Assembly (NCBI GenBank): GCA_017391665.1
Contig: JAFOXS010000010.1
Coordinates: 1-5,781, forward strand
Source of the DNA: Alistipes sp.
GTDB taxonomy: Bacteria; Bacteroidota; Bacteroidia; Bacteroidales; Rikenellaceae
Direction: 5' to 3'
DNA: 5,781 nt
Shown piece by piece: positions 1-5,662 of this stretch. The notes under the pieces were generated by a model. That model was given only the letters and a program-made list of their open reading frames with translations. It searched no databases and had not been told where the DNA came from. Position numbers and translations under genes: made by a program. The number at the start of each line of letters is the position of its first letter. Positions within the stretch are counted from its first letter, which is position 1.

Positions 1-1438
1 CCTTGCCTGCGCCAACCAACGCCAGACGCAGAGTGTTCATAATCTGACCCATGCCGTAGCCCTTCTCCTGAATCCAGGCACCCACAACAGCCTCGGTATT
101 CTCCAGCGAGAAGTCGTCGATTCCTGCCAATACCTCACGTACCTCCTTTAGACGTGCAGGGTTCTCACCCTTCCAATACTTCTTGGTCTGCTTCTCCTCG
201 TACTCGGTAGGAGCAACAAAGAAATATGAGGTCAAATCCCCCAAATCGGTGATAAACGATGCTCGCTCCTTCATAATGCCAGCAGCTTTGCCCGCCAGCT
301 CATCCGAAGTCTCTACACCATGCTCCTTAAGGATAGGCTGGAACAGAGTGGCCAGCTCCTCGTTGGTCTTGGTGTGCATATACTGAGCATTGAACCACTT
401 TGCCTTGTCGGGCTGGAAACGAGCACCAGCCTTTGATACGCGATCCAACGAGAACGAGTCGATCAACTCCTGCATTGAGAAGATCTCCTGCTCGGTACCA
501 GGATTCCAGCCCAGCAGAGCCAGCATATTTACAAACGCCTCGGCAAAGTAACCATCCTCGCGATAGCCGTGAGCAGTCTCGCCCGTGGGTGAAGTCCAGA
601 ACAAGGGGAACACGGGGAATCCCATCTTGTCGCCATCACGCTTCGAGAGCTTACCGCCACCCGTAGGTTTCAGCAGAAGGGGCAGGTGAGCAAACTGAGG
701 CTGCGTGTCGGTCCAGCCGAAGGCACGATACAGCAGGTAGTGCAACGGCAGTGAGGGCAACCACTCCTCGCCACGGATAACGTGCGAGATCTCCATCAGG
801 TGGTCATCCACAATATTTGCAAGGTGGTAGGTCGGCAGCTGATCAGCGCTCTTGTAGAGAACCTTGTCGTCCAGCGTAGAGGTATTCACCTTCACATGAC
901 CACGAATCAGGTCATCCATCTCGACAACCTCATTCTCGGGCATCTTGAAGCGTACAACCCATATGTCGCCGCGAGCGATACGCTCCTCAACCTCCTCGGC
1001 CGAGAGGCTCAACGATGTGGGCAACTTCTCACGAACGGTATAGTTATAGGCGAAGGTCTGACCTGCAGCCTCAGCCTCCTTACGCAGAGCATCCAGTTCC
1101 TCCGATGTGTCGAAAGCATAGTATGCCCAACCCGCCTCAACGAGCTGCTTGGCATACTTGAGGTAGATCTCCTTACGCTCGCTCTGACGATAGGGAGCAT
1201 GAGGGCCACCTACGCCAACACCCTCGTCAATCTCGATACCGCACCACTTGAGCGACTCGATGATATACTCCTCCGCTCCGGGCACGAAGCGCTGCGAGTC
1301 GGTATCCTCGATACGCAAAATCATCTTGCCACCATGACGGCGCGCAAACAAATAGTTATAAAGTGCTGTACGCACACCACCCATATGAAGGGGGCCCGTA
1401 GGCGAGGGTGCGAAACGAACTCTAACTTCTCTTGACAT
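1..1438 (-). CDS. gltX: Glutamyl-tRNA synthetase, C-terminal end cut by window edge
   Basis: Class I aminoacyl-tRNA synthetase that charges tRNA-Glu with glutamate using ATP in the cytoplasm. Translating from the ATG at 1438 gives 479 uninterrupted residues that run off base 1. The N-terminus reads [15 protein letters not shown], with the HIGH-type ATP motif as HMGG at residues 18-21. Further on come LRIEDTD, the tRNA/acceptor segment with [13 protein letters not shown], and the KMSKS-type loop as KLSKRDG from residue 263. The rest is the helical anticodon-binding region. The family is usually about 500-510 residues in this phylum, so I infer that 25-30 residues are missing beyond the window. 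The start is fixed by the conserved N-terminus. The sequence before it is A-rich without a Shine-Dalgarno. Only 20 nt separate it from the upstream membrane-protein gene, and no promoter motif is visible in that gap, so cotranscription is likely. Nothing in the visible part looks damaged. Confidence 0.97.
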   Translation of the reverse strand, partial: MSREVRVRFAPSPTGPLHMGGVRTALYNYLFARRHGGKMILRIEDTDSQRFVPGAEEYIIESLKWCGIEIDEGVGVGGPHAPYRQSERKEIYLKYAKQLVEAGWAYYAFDTSEELDALRKEAEAAGQTFAYNYTVREKLPTSLSLSAEEVEERIARGDIWVVRFKMPENEVVEMDDLIRGHVKVNTSTLDDKVLYKSADQLPTYHLANIVDDHLMEISHVIRGEEWLPSLPLHYLLYRAFGWTDTQPQFAHLPLLLKPTGGGKLSKRDGDKMGFPVFPLFWTSPTGETAHGYREDGYFAEAFVNMLALLGWNPGTEQEIFSMQELIDSFSLDRVSKAGARFQPDKAKWFNAQYMHTKTNEELATLFQPILKEHGVETSDELAGKAAGIMKERASFITDLGDLTSYFFVAPTEYEEKQTKKYWKGENPARLKEVREVLAGIDDFSLENTEAVVGAWIQEKGYGMGQIMNTLRLALVGAGK

Positions 1439-1458
1439 AATTTTCTATTTTTAGTTTC

Positions 1459-1833
1459 TTATTTATTTTTCTTCTCTTTCAACTTCAACCAGGCAGCAAA
1501 CACAAGTGCCACAACATAATAGGCCGTCGAATAAACCAGCACGCCACGACTGAAGCCATGAGTTGCCGGCCACTGGCCCTGCAACCAGGTATTGACACTC
1601 ACTGCCACCAAAACCGCCAACAGGAAAAACAGAGCCATAGCAATCTGATGATTCTTCCTGTTGCGCTCAACCACTGGCATAGGGCCCAGAAACAACATAA
1701 GCCACAGCACGATAGTCCACGCCCACATTGTCCAATAGACAAGGTTTGGGAAATTGAGTGTTGCAACAGCCAGCGCAACCGTCACCACAGCAAAAACAAC
1801 AGCTGCAATCTGAATCTTTCTCCAAATTTCCAT
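1459..1833 (-). CDS. Small four-helix integral membrane protein, function unknown
   Basis: A 124-residue protein that I cannot assign to a named family. Four hydrophobic segments are visible at about residues 7-25, 31-53, 63-82 and 96-116. The short loop 54-62 (ERNRKNHQ region) and the tail (KLKEKKNK) are strongly basic, as is the start (MEIWRK). By the positive-inside rule both termini and the middle loop should face the cytoplasm. There is no signal peptide, no catalytic motif, and only short extracellular loops. TM2 is tryptophan-rich (WTMWAWTIVLW). Coding is supported by the coherent membrane pattern, by minus orientation matching its neighbours, and by the 20-nt gap to gltX, which suggests one transcript. 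Upstream lie 198 nt to the ychF stop, where I find no convincing promoter; readthrough from ychF is possible. The opposite-strand reading of this region is not membrane-like and is treated as a shadow. Confidence 0.8.
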   Translation of the reverse strand: MEIWRKIQIAAVVFAVVTVALAVATLNFPNLVYWTMWAWTIVLWLMLFLGPMPVVERNRKNHQIAMALFFLLAVLVAVSVNTWLQGQWPATHGFSRGVLVYSTAYYVVALVFAAWLKLKEKKNK

Positions 1834-1902
1834 AGTGGTTAATTTTGATTTTATTATAAACTATCTCACTTCAGACACCTGATTTGCAAGGTAGCTATTT
1901 TG

Positions 1903-2050
1903 CTTCCTCTTTAATGATTGAGTTGTGAGATTATTTCAAGGCTTGCGAAGTTACCGAAAGCGGAGTTTACTATGACGTAAATGAGCATTTCGGAAACGAG
2001 CGTAACGCAGAAAGAACTCACAAGGCAATTATTAAACGTTAAAGAGGAAG
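1903..2050. repeat. 148-bp imperfect palindrome overlapping the 3' end of ychF
   Basis: Complementary arms nest in order: 1903-1914 with 2039-2050 (12 bp, CTTCCTCTTTAA/TTAAAGAGGAAG), 1915-1920 with 2026-2031 (6 bp, one G-T), 1923-1929 with 2017-2023 (7 bp), 1954-1959 with 1988-1993 (6 bp, CCGAAA/TTTCGG) and 1966-1970 with 1977-1981 (5 bp) around a 6-base loop. GTTA 1950-1953 can also pair with TAAC 2003-2006. Bases 2032-2038 form a 7-nt bulge. The right arm contains the last YchF codons and its tandem TAA TAA stops. In ychF mRNA this would fold into a long interrupted hairpin. No T-run follows on the minus strand, so it is not a standard intrinsic terminator. It could be an mRNA 3'-end structure, a transcription barrier, or a miniature mobile or dispersed repeat. 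Confidence 0.75.
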
Positions 2051-3129
2051 TGCATAATATCTCCATCCTGTACAATGTACTCCTTACCCTCGATACCAAT
2101 CTTACCCACGTCGCGGCAAGCCTTCTCCGAGCCAAGAGCTACATAATCGTCATACTTGATCACCTCGGCACGAATGAATCCACGCTCGAAGTCGGTGTGG
2201 ATGATACCTGCAGTCTGGGGAGCTTTCATACCCTTAACGAAGGTCCATGCACGGCTCTCGTCAGCACCAGTGGTGAAGAATGTCTGCAAGTTGAGCAACT
2301 TGTATGCCGCCTTGATCAGACGTGCCACGCCCGACTCCTCAAGACCCATATCCTGCAGGAACATCTGACGCTCCTCGTAATCCTCCAGCTCGGCGATATC
2401 GGCCTCGGTAGCCGCAGCCACGATCAACATCTCGGCATTCTCGTCGGCAATGGCTGCCTTCACAGCCTCGGTATGTACGTTACCCGATACGGCCGATGCC
2501 TCATCAACATTACATACGTAGAGTACGGGCTTGTCAGTCAAAAGATTCAGGTCGGCAACGAGCTTGCGCTCCTCCTTGTCGGTCTCAACCGTACGAGCCG
2601 AGCGACCCTGCTCCAGCGCCTCCTTGAACTGCACCAAAAGATCGTAACGACGCTTGGCGTTCTTATCGCCCGCTGCGGCCTGCTTCTGGCACTTGCCGAT
2701 GTTATTCTCTACGGTCTCCAGATCCTTCAACTGCAACTCGGTGTCAATAATACCCTTGTCGCGAACGGGATCCACCGAGCCATCGACATGCGTAATATTG
2801 CCATTCTCGAAGCAACGCAGAACGTGGATGATTGCATTGGTGTTGCGGATATTGCCGAGGAACTTATTTCCCAGGCCTTCGCCCTTCGAAGCACCCTTCA
2901 CCAAACCGGCGATATCGACAATCTCGATGGTGGTGGGGATAACCTTGCGGGGGTTATCAATCTCGGCCAGCTTAACGAGTCGCTCATCAGGCACAGTGAT
3001 AACACCCACGTTGGGCTCGATTGTACAGAAAGGGAAATTTGCAGCCTGCGCCTTAGCGTTTGACAGGCAGTTGAAAAGAGTCGATTTACCCACATTGGGC
3101 AGACCGACAATACCGCATTGTAAAGCCAT
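2032..3129 (-). CDS. ychF: YchF/EngD, OBG-family redox- and ribosome-associated ATPase
   Basis: Complete 365-residue protein, the normal length for YchF (about 363-367). Visible motifs are the G1/P-loop GLPNVGKST at residues 9-17, a switch I region around FPFCTIEPNVG (32-42), G3 DIAGLVKGAS at 72-81, and G4 as NVDE at 207-210. The NxxE form in place of NKxD is the family hallmark that shifts specificity from GTP to ATP. A coiled-coil insert follows the first half of the G domain (about 130-195). The C-terminal TGS domain covers about 280-363, including HTDFERGFIRAEV at 311-323 and the typical ending DGDIMHFLFNV. YchF homologues bind ribosomes and are linked to oxidative-stress response and translation fidelity in other bacteria; that role is inferred here. 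The start is fixed by the conserved MALQCGIVGLPN opening. A TATTTTTG promoter element lies about 40 nt upstream. The stop codon sits inside a large palindrome. Confidence 0.98.
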   Translation of the reverse strand: MALQCGIVGLPNVGKSTLFNCLSNAKAQAANFPFCTIEPNVGVITVPDERLVKLAEIDNPRKVIPTTIEIVDIAGLVKGASKGEGLGNKFLGNIRNTNAIIHVLRCFENGNITHVDGSVDPVRDKGIIDTELQLKDLETVENNIGKCQKQAAAGDKNAKRRYDLLVQFKEALEQGRSARTVETDKEERKLVADLNLLTDKPVLYVCNVDEASAVSGNVHTEAVKAAIADENAEMLIVAAATEADIAELEDYEERQMFLQDMGLEESGVARLIKAAYKLLNLQTFFTTGADESRAWTFVKGMKAPQTAGIIHTDFERGFIRAEVIKYDDYVALGSEKACRDVGKIGIEGKEYIVQDGDIMHFLFNV

Positions 3130-3167
3130 TGTCTATCTATTTTCGTTTATAATCTTATATAATTTGA

Positions 3168-3175
3168 CAAAAATA
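3168..3175 (-). promoter_or_regulatory. Bacteroidetes -7 element for ychF
   Basis: On the minus strand these bases read TATTTTTG, a perfect TAnnTTTG match. Transcription would begin about 5-8 nt downstream, giving a leader of about 30 nt before the ychF ATG at 3129. No TTG occurs at the expected 19-21 nt upstream of the element, so the -33 half is missing or weak. Confidence 0.6.
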
Positions 3176-3216
3176 GTCATTTTTTGCAAGATGAGCCCTA
3201 TTTTGAGGGATAAAAT

Positions 3217-3247
3217 TTTGCTTTCGCCGCTTTTATCGCTATATTTG
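3217..3247 (+). promoter_or_regulatory. Near-consensus Bacteroidetes sigma-ABfr promoter
   Basis: TTTG at 3217-3220, a 19-nt spacer, then TATATTTG at 3240-3247: both halves of the -33/-7 consensus are perfect and correctly spaced. The predicted start is about 3252-3256. It faces right, diverging from ychF, and the first long gene it can reach begins at 3618. It therefore implies a leader of roughly 365 nt, unless a separate small RNA is made. Confidence 0.8.
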
Positions 3248-3253
3248 CACTAC

Positions 3254-3617
3254 AAATCTCAAACAAACTATCATCAATAACATTTGATCGAACCTCATCG
3301 GGAGCATTATGCCCTCCGACGTTGTGTATTTTATGTGTTTCCGCCACCTCGTTCGTGGCGGGCAAAATTATGATTTACGCTTATGACTGATCTATTTTTC
3401 AGGCCGTATCGGTAGCGCGATACAACAAGATTAAACATTGCTCAAAAACCATTTGCAGTGGCCATCGCAAGATGGCTGCCGTGGGCGTTCTTTGACGTTT
3501 TTGAGCCGATGGTCAGGCTTCGACAAACCACTGATCATCACACTATTATTCCATTTAGCTACCATCACACCGATAGCTATTCAAGAAAAATGTTTAATCT
3601 TAAAAAAACTGAAAACT
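3254..3617 (+). promoter_or_regulatory. Long hairpin-rich 5' leader RNA of unknown class
   Basis: About 365 nt between a strong promoter and the ATG at 3618. Hairpins visible in order: an imperfect one near 3298-3319 (GGAG/CTCC); 3341-3347 with 3355-3361 (7 bp, CCGCCAC/GTGGCGG); 3406-3411 with 3418-3423 (GTATCG/CGATAC); a 10-bp helix 3440-3449 with 3497-3506 (GCTCAAAAAC/GTTTTTGAGC) enclosing 3461-3466 with 3471-3476 closed by a GCAA tetraloop; 3508-3516 with 3531-3539 (9 bp, one G-T); and TAGCTA 3556-3561 with 3574-3579. The last stretch before the ATG is A/T-rich and open, as usual for translation starts in this phylum. No T-run or intrinsic terminator is seen before the gene, so leader and gene are probably one transcript. 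I recognise no tmRNA, RNase P, SRP, TPP or cobalamin signature. It could be a cis-regulatory leader or a stand-alone RNA; the boundaries are estimates. Confidence 0.5.
3309..3386 (+). CDS. Possible 25-residue leader peptide
   Basis: An ATG at 3309 opens a 25-codon frame ending in TGA at 3384-3386, all within the leader. The encoded peptide begins MPSDVVYFMC and ends QNYDLRL. Its codons run through the 3341-3361 hairpin, which encodes RHLVRGG, so a translating ribosome would melt that stem. The TGA overlaps a second ATG (ATGA at 3383-3386) opening a 10-codon frame, MTDLFFRPYR, that ends at 3415 inside the next hairpin. Overlapping ATGA is the arrangement seen in translational coupling. No Shine-Dalgarno precedes either start, and frames this short occur by chance, so coding is unproven. 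Confidence 0.2.
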   Translation: MPSDVVYFMCFRHLVRGGQNYDLRL

Positions 3618-4184
3618 ATGAATCAGAAAAACACAACCATTTGCGCAGAAACAACATCCTCACGTACTCGTATTACCCACTATGCACCCGTAGCCTCGAC
3701 ACGTGGCGAGAGGGTCCACATCTACCGCTACGGCATAGACCGCATAAGCGAGGAATACCGCCAGCGTCTTAATGCCGAGCGTCATCCGCTCCGCCGAGCC
3801 GTTATCCGTTTCGAGTGGGCGCAGTTTCTCTACGCTCACGTTGGCGAGTACTCGGGCAATAGGGACTCGTTGCGCCGCTACGCCGCAAGCCTTGCGCACA
3901 ACGCCTATATGGATGCCAAGCAGGCTCTCCTTCAGGCTGAGCAAGAGCGCATTGCAGCACAGAGAATTCTCTCGAAGTTGCAGCGTCGCCTCGGCTTCCG
4001 CCGCTTGGAGGATGGCGCAATCAAAGAACCTACAAATGGCCTTACAGCTACGGCCAAACGAGAACTCTCCGAGGCACAACACGACCTCCGCGTGGCCACG
4101 AACAGACTGAACGATTTAAGGCACATTTGTCCCGAGCATATATTCTCGAAGATGTGTGCATTAGCCGACAAGGCTAATCGATAA
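3618..4184 (+). CDS. Hypothetical basic, helical (coiled-coil-like) protein
   Basis: A 188-residue protein I do not recognise. It has no signal peptide or membrane segment and is probably cytoplasmic. About 26 of 188 residues are arginine, with only about 7 lysines, and the net charge is clearly positive. After a Thr/Ser-rich start (residues 5-28), a helical stretch rich in Arg, Ala, Glu and Gln runs about 40-128 (for example QALLQAEQERIAAQRILSKLQRR). A second helix spans about 143-170, then CPEHIFSKMC carries a cysteine pair at 171 and 180. This suggests a nucleic-acid- or RNA-associated coiled coil, but that is inference from composition. The ATG at 3618 is the first ATG in frame. A TTG at 3438 would add 60 residues, but those lie in the hairpin-rich leader and read poorly as protein. 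The gene is monocistronic: promoter at 3217-3247, and a terminator whose stem begins in its stop codon. Confidence 0.72.
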   Translation: MNQKNTTICAETTSSRTRITHYAPVASTRGERVHIYRYGIDRISEEYRQRLNAERHPLRRAVIRFEWAQFLYAHVGEYSGNRDSLRRYAASLAHNAYMDAKQALLQAEQERIAAQRILSKLQRRLGFRRLEDGAIKEPTNGLTATAKRELSEAQHDLRVATNRLNDLRHICPEHIFSKMCALADKANR

Positions 4185-4220
4185 AAAAGGCCGCTACACG
4201 CAATGTGTGGCGGCCTTTTT
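4184..4220 (+). terminator. Strong intrinsic terminator of the 188-residue protein gene
   Basis: The left arm 4184-4199 (five A, GGCCGC, T, ACAC) pairs with 4205-4220 (GTGT, G, GCGGCC, five T) around a 5-nt GCAAT loop. That is 16 pairs including one G-T. The T-run serves plus-strand transcription; the A-run on the other side makes it potentially bidirectional. The last base of the TAA stop codon is the first base of the stem. Confidence 0.93.
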
Positions 4221-4305
4221 ACATTATTCGAAACCCAATTTGGCGTTAAAACGAGAATTTTACACTTAAAGACAAAAAAACGCACCCGAAAAAGAAACCG
4301 TTTAC

Positions 4306-4336
4306 TTGCAAAAACGTCGTGAAATGTATATTTTTG
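4306..4336 (+). promoter_or_regulatory. Bacteroidetes promoter of lysA
   Basis: TTG at 4306-4308, a 20-nt spacer, then TATTTTTG at 4329-4336 (TAnnTTTG). The predicted start is about 4341-4344, giving a leader of about 47 nt that contains a small GGCT/AGCC hairpin (about 4346-4358). The rest of the 4221-4305 gap is A-rich and shows nothing else I can name. Confidence 0.72.
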
Positions 4337-4389
4337 TGGCGGTTAGGCTTTTTGAGCCGTCAAGTGTCAAAAAATATAGTTAGGAAAAT

Positions 4390-5553
4390 ATGTTAAGCAG
4401 AAAAGTAGCAGCGCAGCTGCGTGAGTTTGAAACACCGTTCTATCTCTACGACATTAATCTGTTGCGTCAGACGCTGGAGAGTGTAATTTATGAGTCAAAC
4501 AAGTATAATTACAAGGTTCACTACGCCATCAAGGCCAACAACGACGACTACCTGCTCTCAATCATCAAAGAGTACGGTATCGGTATCGACTGTGCCAGCG
4601 GCAATGAGGTGCGCAAGGCCATTGAGTCAGGCTTTGATCCCAAGACCGTAGTATATGCAGGTGTGGGTAAGCGTGACAAGGAGATCCGCTACGCTCTGGA
4701 GCAGGAGATTCTGGCTATCAACTGCGAGTCTATCGAGGAGTTGCAGGTTGTAAACGAGTTGGCTGCCCAGATGGGCAAGAAGGCTGATGTTGGTCTGCGT
4801 GTAAACCCCGACATCGACCCCAAGACCAACCGCTGTATCGACACAGGTCAGGCCGACAGTAAGTTCGGTATCTCATACGAGGAGATTCTCGACAATGTAG
4901 ATTTGATCCGTTCACTTGAGAATATCAATATCATCGGCATCCACATCCACATCGGTTCGCAGATTCGCGAGCTGCATGTATTTGAGAATATGTGCAATAA
5001 GGCCAATGCAATTGTTGAGAAACTGGAGTCACTCGGTTTCTCATTCCGCATGGTAGATGTTGGTGGTGGTCTGGGTATCAACTACGACGTACCCGAGAAT
5101 GAGCCTATCCCCAACTTCGCATCACTCTTTGCTATCGTTCGTGAGCACCTGCGCGTTGAGGGCAAGGAGGTTCACTTCGAGTTTGGCCGCTCGCTCGTAG
5201 GTGAGTGCGGCGAGCTCATTACCAGCGTATTGTTCAACAAGACAACCGCTACAGGCCGTCGTCTGCTTATCATCGACGCATCGATGACCGAGCTTATTCG
5301 TCCCATGCTCTACGGTTCGTATCACAACATCGAGAACATCACATCTCAGGAGGAGCGCACAACAAAATACACGGTCGTAGGTACAGCCTGCGAGTCAACC
5401 GATGTATTTGACGAGAACGTAAGCCTGAAGCGCAGTAAGCGAGGTGATCTGCTGGCTATCAAGTCGGCTGGCGCATACGGTCGTTCGATGGCTTCGCAGT
5501 ACAACATGCACGACCTGCCGAAGGCTGTTTACAGCGACCAGTTGACAAAGTAA
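4390..5553 (+). CDS. lysA: Diaminopimelate decarboxylase (last step of lysine synthesis)
   Basis: A 387-residue fold-type III PLP enzyme that converts meso-2,6-diaminopimelate to L-lysine and CO2. The N-terminal alanine-racemase-like barrel carries the PLP lysine in HYAIKAN (K48), then DCASGNEV (67-74), VYAGVGK (88-94), the HIHIGSQ strand (185-191) and the phosphate-binding glycine loop DVGGGLG (223-229). EFGRSLV (264-270) stands where many members have EPGR; Arg267 is kept. The C-terminal beta domain has the catalytic pair CES (334-336) in GTACESTDVF, and GAYGRSMASQYN with Tyr363 near the PLP. The tail (LPKAVYSDQL) resembles other Bacteroidales LysA proteins. Length is normal (about 385-390). 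The ATG at 4390 is preceded by a weak AGGA and fits the family N-terminus. It has its own promoter and terminator, so it is probably monocistronic. No aspartokinase or other lysine-pathway gene is adjacent, and I see no lysine riboswitch in its short leader. Confidence 0.96.
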   Translation: MLSRKVAAQLREFETPFYLYDINLLRQTLESVIYESNKYNYKVHYAIKANNDDYLLSIIKEYGIGIDCASGNEVRKAIESGFDPKTVVYAGVGKRDKEIRYALEQEILAINCESIEELQVVNELAAQMGKKADVGLRVNPDIDPKTNRCIDTGQADSKFGISYEEILDNVDLIRSLENINIIGIHIHIGSQIRELHVFENMCNKANAIVEKLESLGFSFRMVDVGGGLGINYDVPENEPIPNFASLFAIVREHLRVEGKEVHFEFGRSLVGECGELITSVLFNKTTATGRRLLIIDASMTELIRPMLYGSYHNIENITSQEERTTKYTVVGTACESTDVFDENVSLKRSKRGDLLAIKSAGAYGRSMASQYNMHDLPKAVYSDQLTK

Positions 5554-5578
5554 ACTCTTCTAAAGAAGAGAAATATAG

Positions 5579-5618
5579 AAGGAGTGTCCAATATTATTGC
5601 GACACTCCTTATTTTTTT
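5579..5618 (+). terminator. Intrinsic terminator of lysA
   Basis: A perfect 10-bp stem AAGGAGTGTC (5579-5588) and GACACTCCTT (5601-5610) around a 12-nt loop, followed by A and seven T. Inside the loop CAAT and ATTG can extend the stem past a one-base bulge. A smaller 6-bp hairpin CTCTTC/GAAGAG with a TAAA loop sits at 5555-5570, directly after the lysA stop codon. Confidence 0.93.
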
Positions 5619-5631
5619 CGTTTTTTTTGCG

Positions 5632-5639
5632 TATATTTG
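5632..5639 (+). promoter_or_regulatory. Bacteroidetes -7 element for the last gene
   Basis: TATATTTG is a perfect TAnnTTTG match. The expected -33 position falls in the T-run of the lysA terminator and has no clear TTTG at the right spacing. Transcription would start near 5645, only about 18 nt before the ATG at 5663. Confidence 0.55.
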
Positions 5640-5648
5640 AAAAATAAT

Positions 5649-5660
5649 TTTTCGCGAAAA
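5649..5660. repeat. 12-bp perfect palindrome TTTTCGCGAAAA
   Basis: Self-complementary over all 12 bases. It lies between the predicted start of transcription and the ATG at 5663, ending two bases before the start codon. The position would suit an operator or a small leader hairpin, but a short AT-flanked palindrome can also arise by chance. Confidence 0.45.
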
Positions 5661-5662
5661 CC

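Noticed and set aside
782..1435. 217-codon open frame on the plus strand opposite gltX
   Set aside because: The reverse strand encodes an unbroken glutamyl-tRNA synthetase with HIGH and KMSKS motifs; the plus frame is its shadow.
1856..1889. Possible promoter for the membrane-protein gene (minus TTG 1889-1887, TAGTTTAT 1863-1856)
   Set aside because: The -7 candidate breaks the TTTG half of the consensus and the spacer is 23 nt, longer than usual; too weak to annotate.
1981..3063. 360-codon open frame on the plus strand opposite ychF
   Set aside because: It is antisense to a full YchF with all its motifs. The protein is a featureless Leu/Ile-rich translation caused by the biased codons of the real gene.
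3438..3617. 60-residue N-terminal extension of the 188-residue protein from a TTG
   Set aside because: The start is TTG, not ATG. The segment overlaps the nested RNA helices, and its composition differs from the rest of the protein. ATG 3618 follows an A-rich open stretch typical of starts in this phylum.
3458..3772. 104-codon frame overlapping the leader and the start of the 188-residue gene
   Set aside because: It straddles the leader and the real start in another frame, and ends inside the longer gene. The stretch up to about 3630 reads somewhat protein-like, so a frameshifted relic cannot be fully excluded, but there is no positive support.
3659..4285. Minus-strand frames opposite the 188-residue gene (3660-4082, 3932-4285)
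   Set aside because: No promoter, no recognisable protein pattern, and one would run across the strong terminator. The plus-strand gene has a promoter and terminator that fit it.
4349..4359. 11-mer TTTTTGAGCCG shared by the lysA leader and the structured leader (3498-3508)
   Set aside because: The flanks do not match and the surrounding pairing differs; probably coincidence in T-rich leaders.
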